Below are positions 5,797-12,832 of a stretch of 13,061 bases of DNA, piece by piece (the first letter of the stretch is position 1; the number at the start of each line of letters is the position of its first letter). A model generated the notes under the pieces. It was not told where the DNA came from. It saw nothing but the letters and a program-made list of their open reading frames with translations, and ran no database searches. The DNA comes from JBHIER01 sp046760705 [NCBI: bacterium] (GTDB taxonomy: Bacteria; JBHIER01; G020348925), in contig JBHIER010000036.1 in NCBI GenBank assembly GCA_046760705.1, positions 1 through 13,061 of the forward strand, written 5' to 3'. The position numbers and the translations under genes were made by a program.

Positions 5797-8042
5797 GAGA
5801 CCGAAGAAGAACTCTCTTCCGAGGGGTCCTCTGGGCGCAGTGGTTGCTCTGTCTGTCGTGCGCCGGGAGCCGACAACTCGGCCCGGTGATTTCATCCCTT
5901 CCATCCGAAAGACACCCTGTCCTCCTCATTACGGCTGAGGAGATTCCGACGATCCGGTCCAGAATTGGACGGGAGCCTTACTCCTCGTGGTGGAGGTGGG
6001 CCAAGGAGAGAGCGGATGCGGCTCTGAGCGCTGACATTTCAGCAGCCCCAGCAGAGAGGACAAAGAGCGAGTATGCCAAGGCCCTGGCTTTCACTTTCAT
6101 TGTGACTGAGGAGACAACGTACGCCCAGAAGGCCAGAGAGGTGCTCGAATCGATCGTCTCCCGCCGGGACGGAGGCAACTGGGGTGACATCCACACCGAG
6201 ATGGAGATTACTCGCAATTACTGCCAAGCGTACGATATGATCGCTCCTTACCTGGAGGGTTTTCCAGATTCACACCGGAGGGTTCGAGCCAAGATTTACG
6301 ATGAAGGCCACAGGCTTTACACCTACTCGTCTCTTAAAGAGACGGCCAACAACTGGCGCATCCGGCGCTGCGCCGCGCTCGGCCTGTGCGCCCTGACCAT
6401 TTCCGATTACGGCCAGGCCGAGGGGGGGAGCAGTCCCCGGAACTGGCACCGAAGGGCCATCGAAGGGGTCATGAGGACCATCGATTACCAGACCACCTCC
6501 GATGGGGGATATGCCGAGGGGCCGAATTACCTGCGCTACAGCGCCGATCTATACATTCCGTACCTGTTGGCTCTCCATCGGGCTACGGGCCAGAACCTGT
6601 TCAATACCGAGCCTTTGCAGCCGTTGCACGACTGGGGGGTGAAGATCCGTCTGCCCAACGGGCAGCGGCCGAACTTCGACGATGCGGCCCTGGACTCATT
6701 TTACGGCGGCCTCTTCGCCGGCCTCTCTTCCGACCCGTCGCTCCATCAGTGGGATTGGCTGCGGGCTGAGGACGGAGCTTTCTGTCCTGGGTATATGAAG
6801 ATCGATGCCATATGCAACTTCGACGATGGTATCGAGGCCGAGCCGCCCGGTTGGAACCCGACCCTCTTTCTGCCGGAGGCCGGAACCGCCGTCTTCAGAA
6901 GCGACTGGTCCCCGGAGGCAATCTATATGCTGCTTTTGGGCGAACACGGCAAAGTTCGTAATCACGCCGGGGCCCACGATCAACCCGATCCGATGAGCTT
7001 CATCATCTACGGTTACGGCCAGATGCTGGCCATCGACAGCGGGTACATCAAATGGAAGCAACGGCACAAGGTGAACAGGGCCAAAAACCACAATCTCATT
7101 TTGGTGGACGGCAAAGGGCCCTCCAGCCCCTGCTGGTTCCTCGGATGGCACGGCGGAACCGACGCTCACCTGCAAAACTGTTTTGCCACAGACTTTCTCG
7201 ATTACGGTGAGGTTAAGACTCGCTACCAGGGGGTGGACTTTTTACGGTCCGTCCTCTTTCCCCGCCATCGATACTTTGTGGTGACCGATGAGGTTCGCTC
7301 CCGTCGGGAGCACCAGTACACGTGGCTGCTTCACGGCAACGGCCTTCTGAGTGAAGGAACCTTTTCCCCCACCGAGACTGGCGGGGTGTGGACCCGGAAC
7401 GGCGTCTCCCTTCAAGCTCACGTCGCAGCCCCGACGAAAGTGGCAATCTTTGAGAGGCAGGACATCCATTCCTTTCACTACGGGGAGGAGAAGATCCATT
7501 CACTGATCGCTGCCGATGCGGAAGCGAAGGAGACCCGGTACCTCACCATCCTCTATCCCTCCAGGGCGAGCGATGGGGCCCCCCTCATCTCGTCCTTAAC
7601 CTCCGAAGGAATCAACGGGGTGAAGATCGAGCGGGCCGACCGGATGGAGCTGATCTTCGCCCAGGAGGGTGAGGAGGTGGTATCAATACCTGCCTCTCTC
7701 ACCGGATACGGCTCCCTTCGGACCGACGCCAGAATCTGTTTGGCCAGCATTCACGACGGAGTCTTGAGCTACATAGCCAACATCGAAGCCACCCTGTTCG
7801 ATTATGATGGTCAGACCGTCTATACCTCCGAGGGGAGGATTACGATTGCCCTCCGTCGGAGCGACGGAGGGATGGATGGTCACGTAAAAGGGCGAGGCCC
7901 CTACCTGCTCGAGCTCTCTTCGATCCCTCAGCCCGAAGCGATCTCTTTCCGAAACGGCCCGGCCAATTTTCAGTACACGGACGGAAAAATTGTATTATAT
8001 TTAGAGGGTGAGGGCGACATCAGTTTGCGGTGGCAGATGTAG
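5793..8042 (+). CDS. Exported heparinase II/III-like polysaccharide lyase
   Basis: This 749-aa protein is probably a secreted or lipid-anchored lyase of uronic-acid-containing polysaccharides (heparin-, alginate- or oligo-alginate-type). The N-terminus is basic (MRDRRR), then hydrophobic (GVLWAQWLLCLSC). Cys23 could carry lipid, but the box is atypical (CLSC). Residues about 50-330 form the helical (alpha/alpha toroid) part, with NNWRIRR (186-192) and GYAEGPNYLRYS (239-250). Residues about 355-640 form the beta-sandwich part, with NHAGAHDQPDPMSF (390-403; conserved His and Asp), LAIDSGY and NRAKNHNLILVDG (428-440). Candidate catalytic residues are in the NNW, Y-x-x-Y and H-x-x-x-HD motifs. 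The exact substrate cannot be read from the sequence. The ATG overlaps the TGA of the M23 gene, implying coupled translation. The stop codon TAG is the first three bases of a repeat hairpin. Confidence 0.85.
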   Translation: MRDRRRTLFRGVLWAQWLLCLSCAGSRQLGPVISSLPSERHPVLLITAEEIPTIRSRIGREPYSSWWRWAKERADAALSADISAAPAERTKSEYAKALAFTFIVTEETTYAQKAREVLESIVSRRDGGNWGDIHTEMEITRNYCQAYDMIAPYLEGFPDSHRRVRAKIYDEGHRLYTYSSLKETANNWRIRRCAALGLCALTISDYGQAEGGSSPRNWHRRAIEGVMRTIDYQTTSDGGYAEGPNYLRYSADLYIPYLLALHRATGQNLFNTEPLQPLHDWGVKIRLPNGQRPNFDDAALDSFYGGLFAGLSSDPSLHQWDWLRAEDGAFCPGYMKIDAICNFDDGIEAEPPGWNPTLFLPEAGTAVFRSDWSPEAIYMLLLGEHGKVRNHAGAHDQPDPMSFIIYGYGQMLAIDSGYIKWKQRHKVNRAKNHNLILVDGKGPSSPCWFLGWHGGTDAHLQNCFATDFLDYGEVKTRYQGVDFLRSVLFPRHRYFVVTDEVRSRREHQYTWLLHGNGLLSEGTFSPTETGGVWTRNGVSLQAHVAAPTKVAIFERQDIHSFHYGEEKIHSLIAADAEAKETRYLTILYPSRASDGAPLISSLTSEGINGVKIERADRMELIFAQEGEEVVSIPASLTGYGSLRTDARICLASIHDGVLSYIANIEATLFDYDGQTVYTSEGRITIALRRSDGGMDGHVKGRGPYLLELSSIPQPEAISFRNGPANFQYTDGKIVLYLEGEGDISLRWQM

Positions 8043-8075
8043 GTCGGATGCTTGAGGAAGGAGACATCTGACCTA
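8040..8075. repeat. Repeat element A, hairpin 1 (left of the AAA+/VWA pair)
   Basis: TAGGTCGGATG (8040-8050) and CATCTGACCTA (8065-8075) form an 11-bp stem with a single G-T wobble and a 14-nt loop. The first three bases are the stop codon of the heparinase-like gene. A related hairpin occurs at 10911-10942, on the other side of the next two genes. No T-run follows, so it is not a standard intrinsic terminator. It may protect the 3' end of the mRNA. Confidence 0.75.
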
Positions 8076-8155
8076 AAGTGAGAGGGGAGAAGGAGGCACA
8101 AGAAGGCTTGAGAGGGCATGAGAAGGCTCAGTACTGTAGCGCGCCTGACGGGGGC

Positions 8156-8202
8156 CTACAATACGGTGAAACAGAATTGTAGTGCAGGGCCTTGTGCCCG
8201 TA
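8156..8202. repeat. Repeat element A, stem 3 and GGGCCTTGTGCCC hairpin
   Basis: CTACAAT (8156-8162) pairs perfectly with ATTGTAG (8176-8182). It is followed directly by GGGC-CTTGT-GCCC (8187-8199). The 23 bases 8180-8202 differ from 10991-11013 at one position only. The shared core plus preserved pairing in both copies marks a dispersed structured element. The 234-nt gap 8043-8276 otherwise holds purine-rich sequence and no gene. Confidence 0.8.
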
Positions 8203-8246
8203 ATTGGGTGAGGAATCTCCCCGAATCAAGCTTGCAGAACACACGT

Positions 8247-8258
8247 CCATAAAGGGCT
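8247..8258 (+). repeat. Repeat element A, displaced CCATAAAGGGCT block
   Basis: The 12-mer CCATAAAGGGCT is identical to 10957-10968. In the right-hand copy it is part of a hairpin GCCC-ATAAA-GGGC and lies before the GGGCCTTGTGCCC block. Here it lies after that block, and the left arm is incomplete (GTCC), so the element is rearranged. It ends 18 nt before the AAA+ start codon. Confidence 0.6.
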
Positions 8259-8276
8259 AAGCTCCAGAGAGAACGC

Positions 8277-9743
8277 ATGGGCAAACCGAAGACGGTTGGA
8301 GAGCTGAGAAAGGCTGGCTATCGCATTCGCTCGGTCAAGGAAGAGCTTCGCCACAACCTGATAGAAAGGATACAGAGACAGGAGCCCCTCTTTCCTGGAA
8401 TCATTGGTTACGACCGGACGGCCATCCCCCAGTTGGAGAACGCCATCCTTTCGAAGCACGATTTTATCCTCTTAGGGTTGCGCGGCCAGGCCAAGAGCCG
8501 CATCCTCCGACAGTTGGTCAACTTTCTGGACGAGGAGATTCCCGTCATCAAAGGGTGTCCTATCAACGACAACCCCTTTGAGCCGGTCTGTGTCCCTTGC
8601 CAGAGGTTGAGGACCCGGCAGGGTGACGGGGTCGAGATCGAGTGGCTGCCCAGAGAGGCCCGGTATCAGGAGAAACTGGCCACGCCGGATGTGACCATAG
8701 CCGATCTCATCGGCGACATCGATCCCATCAAAGCGGCCCGCGAGCGGCTCGATTTTTCCGACGAAGCCGTCATCCACTACGGTATCATCCCCCGGACCAA
8801 CCGCGGCATCTTTGCCATCAACGAGCTGCCCGATCTGCCACCGCGCATCCAGGTGGGATTGCTCAACATCTTAGAGGAGAAGGACATTCAGATTCGAGGG
8901 TTCCCCCTGAGGATCCCCCTGGACGTTCTCATCGTCAGCACCGCCAATCCTGAGGACTACACCAATCGGGGCAACCTCATCACTCCGCTGAAGGACCGCA
9001 TCGGTTCACAGATCGTCACCCACTATCCCCTCAATCTCGAGGACGCCATGGCTATTACGGCTCAGGAGGCCTGGAGCGACCGGGGGTTGAGCTTCGAAGT
9101 CCCCTACTTTTTTCGCGAAATCATCGAAGAGGTAGCCATCGAGGCCCGGAAGAGCGAATTTGTCGATCAGAGTTCAGGCGTCAGCGCCCGGCTGGCCATC
9201 ACCGCCTACGAGAACCTCTTGAGCAATATGGAGCGGAGGGGGTTCAAGACCGGCGAAAAGAGGCTCTACCCCCGCATCTGTGACCTCATTGCCCTCCTTC
9301 CGGCCATCACCGGTAAGATCGAACTGGTCTATGAGGGGGAGCAGGAGGGGCCGACCATTGTGGCCACCAATCTGGTTGGCAAAGGGGTGAAGAAGGTCTT
9401 CAACAGGTACTTTCCGCCCGTGCACCGACCGAAGGGCTCATCCAGCCCTGAAAACCCTCACTACAAGAGGGTGGCCGAGCACTTCTCCGGCGGGCGGACG
9501 TTAGAGATTTCCGATGAGATGAACTTCAAGAGCTATTTCGGGGCCTTGAACAGAGTGGCCGGGTTGAGGGAAGTGACGGCGAAATATATGCGCCCCAAAT
9601 CTGAACGAGAGCTGGCCGCAGCCATGGAGTTTGTCCTCGAGGGGCTGCATCAGCACAACGTCTTGGCCAAGGAATCATTGGACAGCGCCTTCCGATACAC
9701 CGATGTACTGGCCACTGTGTTGCGAGATATGGAGAGAGAATAG
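8277..9743 (+). CDS. AAA+ ATPase, BchI/ChlI (Mg-chelatase I subunit)/MoxR-like
   Basis: This 488-aa cytosolic ATPase is of the type often annotated as a sigma-54-interacting or magnesium-chelatase-like ATPase. The N-terminal part has FPGIIGYDRTAIPQLENAIL. Walker A is GLRGQAKS (67-74) and the Walker B region is IFAINE (178-183), with Asn in place of the usual Asp before Glu. Sensor 1 is STANPEDY (N224), with a conserved ITPLKDRIGSQ near R241. An insertion between Walker A and B holds C94, C105 and C108 (GCPINDNPFEPVCVPCQR), possibly a metal site. The C-terminal half is helical. Such ATPases form rings and work with a VWA partner, which is the next gene, 4 nt downstream. True chelatase subunits act with a large H subunit, which is absent, so chelatase activity is unlikely. 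The ATG at 8277 is the first start after an in-frame stop; AGAGAGA (8266-8272) is a weak binding site. Confidence 0.88.
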   Translation: MGKPKTVGELRKAGYRIRSVKEELRHNLIERIQRQEPLFPGIIGYDRTAIPQLENAILSKHDFILLGLRGQAKSRILRQLVNFLDEEIPVIKGCPINDNPFEPVCVPCQRLRTRQGDGVEIEWLPREARYQEKLATPDVTIADLIGDIDPIKAARERLDFSDEAVIHYGIIPRTNRGIFAINELPDLPPRIQVGLLNILEEKDIQIRGFPLRIPLDVLIVSTANPEDYTNRGNLITPLKDRIGSQIVTHYPLNLEDAMAITAQEAWSDRGLSFEVPYFFREIIEEVAIEARKSEFVDQSSGVSARLAITAYENLLSNMERRGFKTGEKRLYPRICDLIALLPAITGKIELVYEGEQEGPTIVATNLVGKGVKKVFNRYFPPVHRPKGSSSPENPHYKRVAEHFSGGRTLEISDEMNFKSYFGALNRVAGLREVTAKYMRPKSERELAAAMEFVLEGLHQHNVLAKESLDSAFRYTDVLATVLRDMERE

Positions 9744-9747
9744 AATC

Positions 9748-10842
9748 ATGCGTTTTCGTTACGGCGAATGGGATGAAGAGCTGTTCAACAGGCTCAAACA
9801 GTTCAAAGACCTTTTCTCCCTCTTCAATTACCTCGTTCTTCAGACCAGCGGGGATGTGGATACAGCCTTAGAATATATGCGGTATTTGCAGCAGCAGGGG
9901 CTCATCAGCTACGACTATGATCTTGATGAGTTTGAGAGAAAACTGAAAGAGGATGAAGTCATACGAATCGACAGGGGGCAACGAAAACTGACTCGGAAGG
10001 GTGAACGCAAGATCAGGGCCGATTCGTTGAACATGATCTTCAGCTCTTTGAGAAAGGGTGGGGTCGGGGAGCACCGGACCCCCTATGAGGGGGGTGCGTC
10101 CCCGGAGTTGCTGCCGGAGACCAAACCTTATCAGTTCGGAGACAACCCCAGGCAGATCGACTTCAACGTCTCCATTTCCAACGCCATCAAGCGGAAGGGT
10201 CTGGCTGAGATTTGCCTCGGTGAGGAGGATCTTGAGGTTCACGAGACTGAGAATCTCACCTCCTGCGCAACTGTGCTGCTCTTGGACGTGAGCCACTCAA
10301 TGGTTCTCTATGGTGAGGACCGCATCACCCCGGCCAAACAGGTGGCCTTAGCCCTCAGCGAGTTGGTCCTGACTCAATATTCGAAGGACAGTTTGAACGT
10401 CGTCCTCTTCGGCGATGAGGCCTGGGAAGTGAAGATCAAGGATCTGCCCTACGTTGGGGCCGGACCCTATTATACCAATACCAAGGCCGGACTGGAGATG
10501 GCCCGCAGGATTCTGGCCCGGAAGCGACATCCCAACAAGCAGATCTTTATGATCACCGACGGCAAGCCGTCGGTCGTCCGCCGCTCCAACGGGCAGCTCT
10601 ATCGCAACCCCCTGGGTTTGGATCCCATCATCGTCAACCTGACCTTGAACGAGGCGGTCGTCTGCCGCAAAAGGCGGATCCCCATCACCACATTTATGGT
10701 CACGAGCGATCCGTATCTGCAGCGATTTGTACGGCGGCTGACAGAATTGAACAAAGGCCGGGCCTATTTTACCCCGCCCGGGGCTGTCGGCGGCTATCTC
10801 TTCTGGGACTTCATCGCCAACCGGAGGCGGAGGGTGCGATAG
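9748..10842 (+). CDS. VWA-domain protein, partner of the AAA+ ATPase
   Basis: This 364-aa soluble protein has no signal peptide. The N-terminal 150 residues are helical and charged (FRYGEWDEELFNRLKQFKDL ... LTRKGERKIR). A VWA domain follows from about residue 172 with a full MIDAS metal site: DVSHS (D180, S182, S184), a Thr near 243-245 (YYTNTKAG) and ITDGKPS (D271). In BchI-BchD, MoxR-VWA and RavA-ViaA pairs the VWA protein links a target to the ATPase ring, so a similar adaptor role is inferred; the target is unknown. The start is the ATG at 9748, 4 nt after the ATPase stop, with GGAGAGAG at 9731-9738. A longer frame back to 9631 is only an overlap with the ATPase gene. The C-terminus is strongly basic (NRRRRVR). 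Confidence 0.9.
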   Translation: MRFRYGEWDEELFNRLKQFKDLFSLFNYLVLQTSGDVDTALEYMRYLQQQGLISYDYDLDEFERKLKEDEVIRIDRGQRKLTRKGERKIRADSLNMIFSSLRKGGVGEHRTPYEGGASPELLPETKPYQFGDNPRQIDFNVSISNAIKRKGLAEICLGEEDLEVHETENLTSCATVLLLDVSHSMVLYGEDRITPAKQVALALSELVLTQYSKDSLNVVLFGDEAWEVKIKDLPYVGAGPYYTNTKAGLEMARRILARKRHPNKQIFMITDGKPSVVRRSNGQLYRNPLGLDPIIVNLTLNEAVVCRKRRIPITTFMVTSDPYLQRFVRRLTELNKGRAYFTPPGAVGGYLFWDFIANRRRRVR

Positions 10843-10910
10843 AAATAAATTAGCGCGCTGAAATCTCTCTCATCAAAACAGATTGCTTTCTCTCGTCCCC
10901 AAAAGATATG

Positions 10911-10968
10911 TAGGTCGGATTTCGACGAAGAAGACATCCGACAAATGGAAATACGCCCATAAAGGGCT
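10911..10968. repeat. Repeat element B, hairpins 1 and 2 (right of the AAA+/VWA pair)
   Basis: Hairpin 1 starts with TAGGTCGGAT (10911-10920), identical to the left copy; GTCGGAT (10914-10920) pairs with ATCCGAC (10936-10942). The loops of the two copies also share a GA-rich GACATC end. Hairpin 2 is GCCC-ATAAA-GGGC (10955-10967), containing the 12-mer found at 8247-8258. Neither is followed by a T-run. Confidence 0.75.
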
Positions 10969-10969
10969 C

Positions 10970-11013
10970 CACTACTGTGATAGGAGCCCGTAGTGTAGGG
11001 CCTTGTGCCCGTA
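10970..11013. repeat. Repeat element B, stem 3 and GGGCCTTGTGCCC hairpin
   Basis: CACTAC (10970-10975) pairs with GTAGTG (10990-10995), and then GGGC-CTTGT-GCCC (10998-11010) follows. The 23 bases 10991-11013 match 8180-8202 with one change. The left arms of stem 3 differ between the two copies (CTACAAT and CACTAC) yet both pair with their own right arm. The element ends 6 nt before the ATG at 11020 and includes the in-frame GTG at 11005. Confidence 0.8.
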
Positions 11014-11019
11014 GATAAA

Positions 11020-12399
11020 ATGCAACAAATTGACAAACAATGGATGGCGTATAGATATAGAAAATTCTGTCTTCTTCTTTTCTCCCTTCTTCTTCTCCTC
11101 GGCTGTTCAGCCCGGATGGAGATGGCGCGATTTCCCCTCCCCCACGTCACCCCGGAGTTGGAAGATCCCCAATTCTGGATCAGTAAGATCGAGCATCCCG
11201 ACAGCGTGCTGCTCTCGCCCGAGGATGTCGATAGCTTAAATGAGGAGATTGCCTCGAAGGTCTACATTGTGGACGTTATGACGATTGGAGAGAAGGTTTC
11301 CGGCGAGCCCATCCTCAGAGGGATGGTGGGGAACCTCGATCATCACCGAAAGAGAACCCGCTACGGGCATAACAATTACCCCCTTTCTGAGTCTTTTTAC
11401 GCAGAGATCGAACGGGCCATGGGTGTAGAGAGCGTTCCTGAAAGGTTGAATGTATCCTTCGGTCTCGTCACACGGCGGACCGACATCCGGGCTCTGCCCA
11501 CCGAGGAGATCGGCATGGAAAAGCGCGGCGATTACGAGTTCGACTACTTTCAGCACTCGGCTTTAGATCCTGGTGAGCCGGTGGCTGTGTATCACCTGAG
11601 TAAGGACAGAGCGTGGGCCTACGTCCAGGCCCCCATCACCCGCGGTTGGATCAGGACCACCGACATCGGGATTGCGGGGAGCAAAGGGGCGGTCGAGGCC
11701 TATCTCAAGTCATCAGACAGGCTGGTGGTGACGGGAAATGGCGTTAACGTCTACAGCGACTCGGCTCGGACCCGTTTCCTCGCCAGGTTGCAGATGGGCT
11801 CGACGGTGCCTCTGCTACAAAACACTGACAGCGGCTATGCGGTCCAATTCCCTTTTCGGGAGGCCGACGGAAGCCTCGCATTAGAAGAGGCCTTTATCCA
11901 CAGAGATGAAGATGTTTCAGAGGGTTATCTACCGTACACTGAAGCCAATATCCTTCGTCAGGCTTTTAAGAGTTTGGGTCAGCCCTACGGATGGGGCGGG
12001 ATGTTCGAGGCCAAGGACTGCTCCCGCTATGTCTTGGATATCTTCGCCACTTTTGGGATTCGGCTGCCCCGCAACTCACGCTCCCAGTTGAAGGCCGGCC
12101 AAGCCTTCGCCACTTTTGGCCCAGGCGTCTCGGCCGAAGAGAAACTGGAGGCTCTGGCTCTTTCGCCACCGGGTGCCATAATTTTAGGGTTTCCGGGACA
12201 TGTGATGATCTATCTCGGCCAGCACAATGGAAACCATTACGTCATCCACAACACCTGGGCGTATCGGAAGAAACGGTGGTTTGTGGAGGATATTAAGAAT
12301 ATTGGAAAGGTCGTCGTCTCCGACCTCACCCTCGGTGAGGGGAGCAAAAAAGGCTCACTGCTGGAACGGTTGACCGATATTCGGTGTGTTGGATTTTAG
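11020..12399 (+). CDS. NlpC/P60 (C40) lipoprotein with SH3-type domains, gamma-D-glutamyl-diamino acid endopeptidase-like
   Basis: This 459-aa lipoprotein resembles the YkfC/DvLysin type, which cuts between D-Glu and the diamino acid in peptidoglycan stem peptides. The signal peptide (YRYRKFCLLLFSLLLLLGC) ends in a good lipobox with Cys29. About residues 44-75 match the N-terminal stabilising segment (PQFWISKIEHPDSVLLSPEDV). Bacterial SH3-type domains follow at about 145-220 (RTDIRALPTEE ... AYVQAPITRGWI) and 235-300. The catalytic domain covers about 310-440, with Cys334 (EAKDCSRYVLDIF), His394 (FPGHVMIYLG) and a third polar residue at H410/N411 (VIHNTW). No Shine-Dalgarno sequence precedes any candidate start: GTG 11005 (inside the repeat), ATG 11020 or ATG 11044. 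I prefer 11020, but 11044 gives an equally good signal peptide. It lies 177 nt after the VWA gene. Confidence 0.87.
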   Translation: MQQIDKQWMAYRYRKFCLLLFSLLLLLGCSARMEMARFPLPHVTPELEDPQFWISKIEHPDSVLLSPEDVDSLNEEIASKVYIVDVMTIGEKVSGEPILRGMVGNLDHHRKRTRYGHNNYPLSESFYAEIERAMGVESVPERLNVSFGLVTRRTDIRALPTEEIGMEKRGDYEFDYFQHSALDPGEPVAVYHLSKDRAWAYVQAPITRGWIRTTDIGIAGSKGAVEAYLKSSDRLVVTGNGVNVYSDSARTRFLARLQMGSTVPLLQNTDSGYAVQFPFREADGSLALEEAFIHRDEDVSEGYLPYTEANILRQAFKSLGQPYGWGGMFEAKDCSRYVLDIFATFGIRLPRNSRSQLKAGQAFATFGPGVSAEEKLEALALSPPGAIILGFPGHVMIYLGQHNGNHYVIHNTWAYRKKRWFVEDIKNIGKVVVSDLTLGEGSKKGSLLERLTDIRCVGF

Positions 12400-12580
12400 A
12401 AGCAGGTTTGTGACTATCTTGCAGAGAAGGCTGCTCGTACTTTTATATGTTATTCTTAACGCCTTTCCTTTATTTCTTTGCAATACTCTGAGTGAGAGAC
12501 AGTTTGTAGCCGGGCGAGCTTTTAAATCAAAGGTATACGTTTCTATCTGCCGTGGGAGGTCTCGTATGCTTAAGACGTAA
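12400..12580. other. Intergenic gap after the NlpC/P60 gene
   Basis: This is AT-richer than the flanking genes. It holds no convincing gene, RNA or clear terminator hairpin. Two short frames that cross it (12386-12580 plus, 12355-12657 minus) have no recognisable motif. Confidence 0.4.
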
Positions 12581-12832
12581 TCATTTATATTGTCCCGCAA
12601 GCTCCACCGATTAGTAGCTATGGAACTGAAACTGGGGCGACTCAAGGCCGCCTGCAAGGGCCAGATGGAGCTCTGCCGCAGCCCGATGGGTTCCTCAGAC
12701 TGGGATCTGGTTTTCGCTTGCTTTTCTCTTGGACGTGATATAACCTATGCAAAAACGACCGACGATATCAGGCTTCCCCGCCTGCTGCGCCGCAGCGCTG
12801 GCAGGGCCTCTACCACAAAGGAAAGGCCGTGA
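12581..12832 (+). pseudogene. Remnant of a YhcG/DUF1016-type PD-(D/E)xK nuclease
   Basis: After an in-frame stop (TAA, 12578-12580) the frame reads SRKLHRLVAMELKLGRLKAACKGQMEL. This closely resembles the C-terminal nuclease core of YhcG-type proteins, where a strand ending in (I/V)(D/E)LK carries the catalytic acid and lysine and is followed by GxFKxxxKGQMEL. Here the ExK motif is M-E-L-K. The N-terminal DUF1016 domain is missing, and after GQMELC the similarity stops in all three forward frames. What follows (RSPMGSSDWDL ... STTKERP) looks unrelated. The frame ends at 12832 in a TGA overlapping the GTG of the next gene. YhcG-type genes often sit inside type I restriction loci, which fits the neighbour. 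It is most likely non-functional. Confidence 0.65.

Noticed and set aside
9631-9747. Extended N-terminus of the VWA protein
   Set aside because: This is only the out-of-frame overlap with the end of the AAA+ gene. The ATG at 9748 fits the normal 4-nt operon spacing.
11030-11058. TTGACA with AT-rich sequence downstream as a promoter
   Set aside because: The -10 candidates (AGATAT, TAGATA) are weak, and the site lies inside the signal peptide coding region, downstream of the preferred start.
12042-12119. 15-nt exact direct repeat (CTTCGCCACTTTTGG at 12042 and 12105) in the NlpC/P60 gene
   Set aside because: Both copies encode FATFG in frame inside the catalytic domain and the flanks are not similar. 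This is probably chance or a minor local duplication.
12355-12657. 100-codon minus-strand frame after the NlpC/P60 gene
   Set aside because: It overlaps the end of the NlpC/P60 gene and the nuclease remnant on the other strand, and has no motif or binding site.
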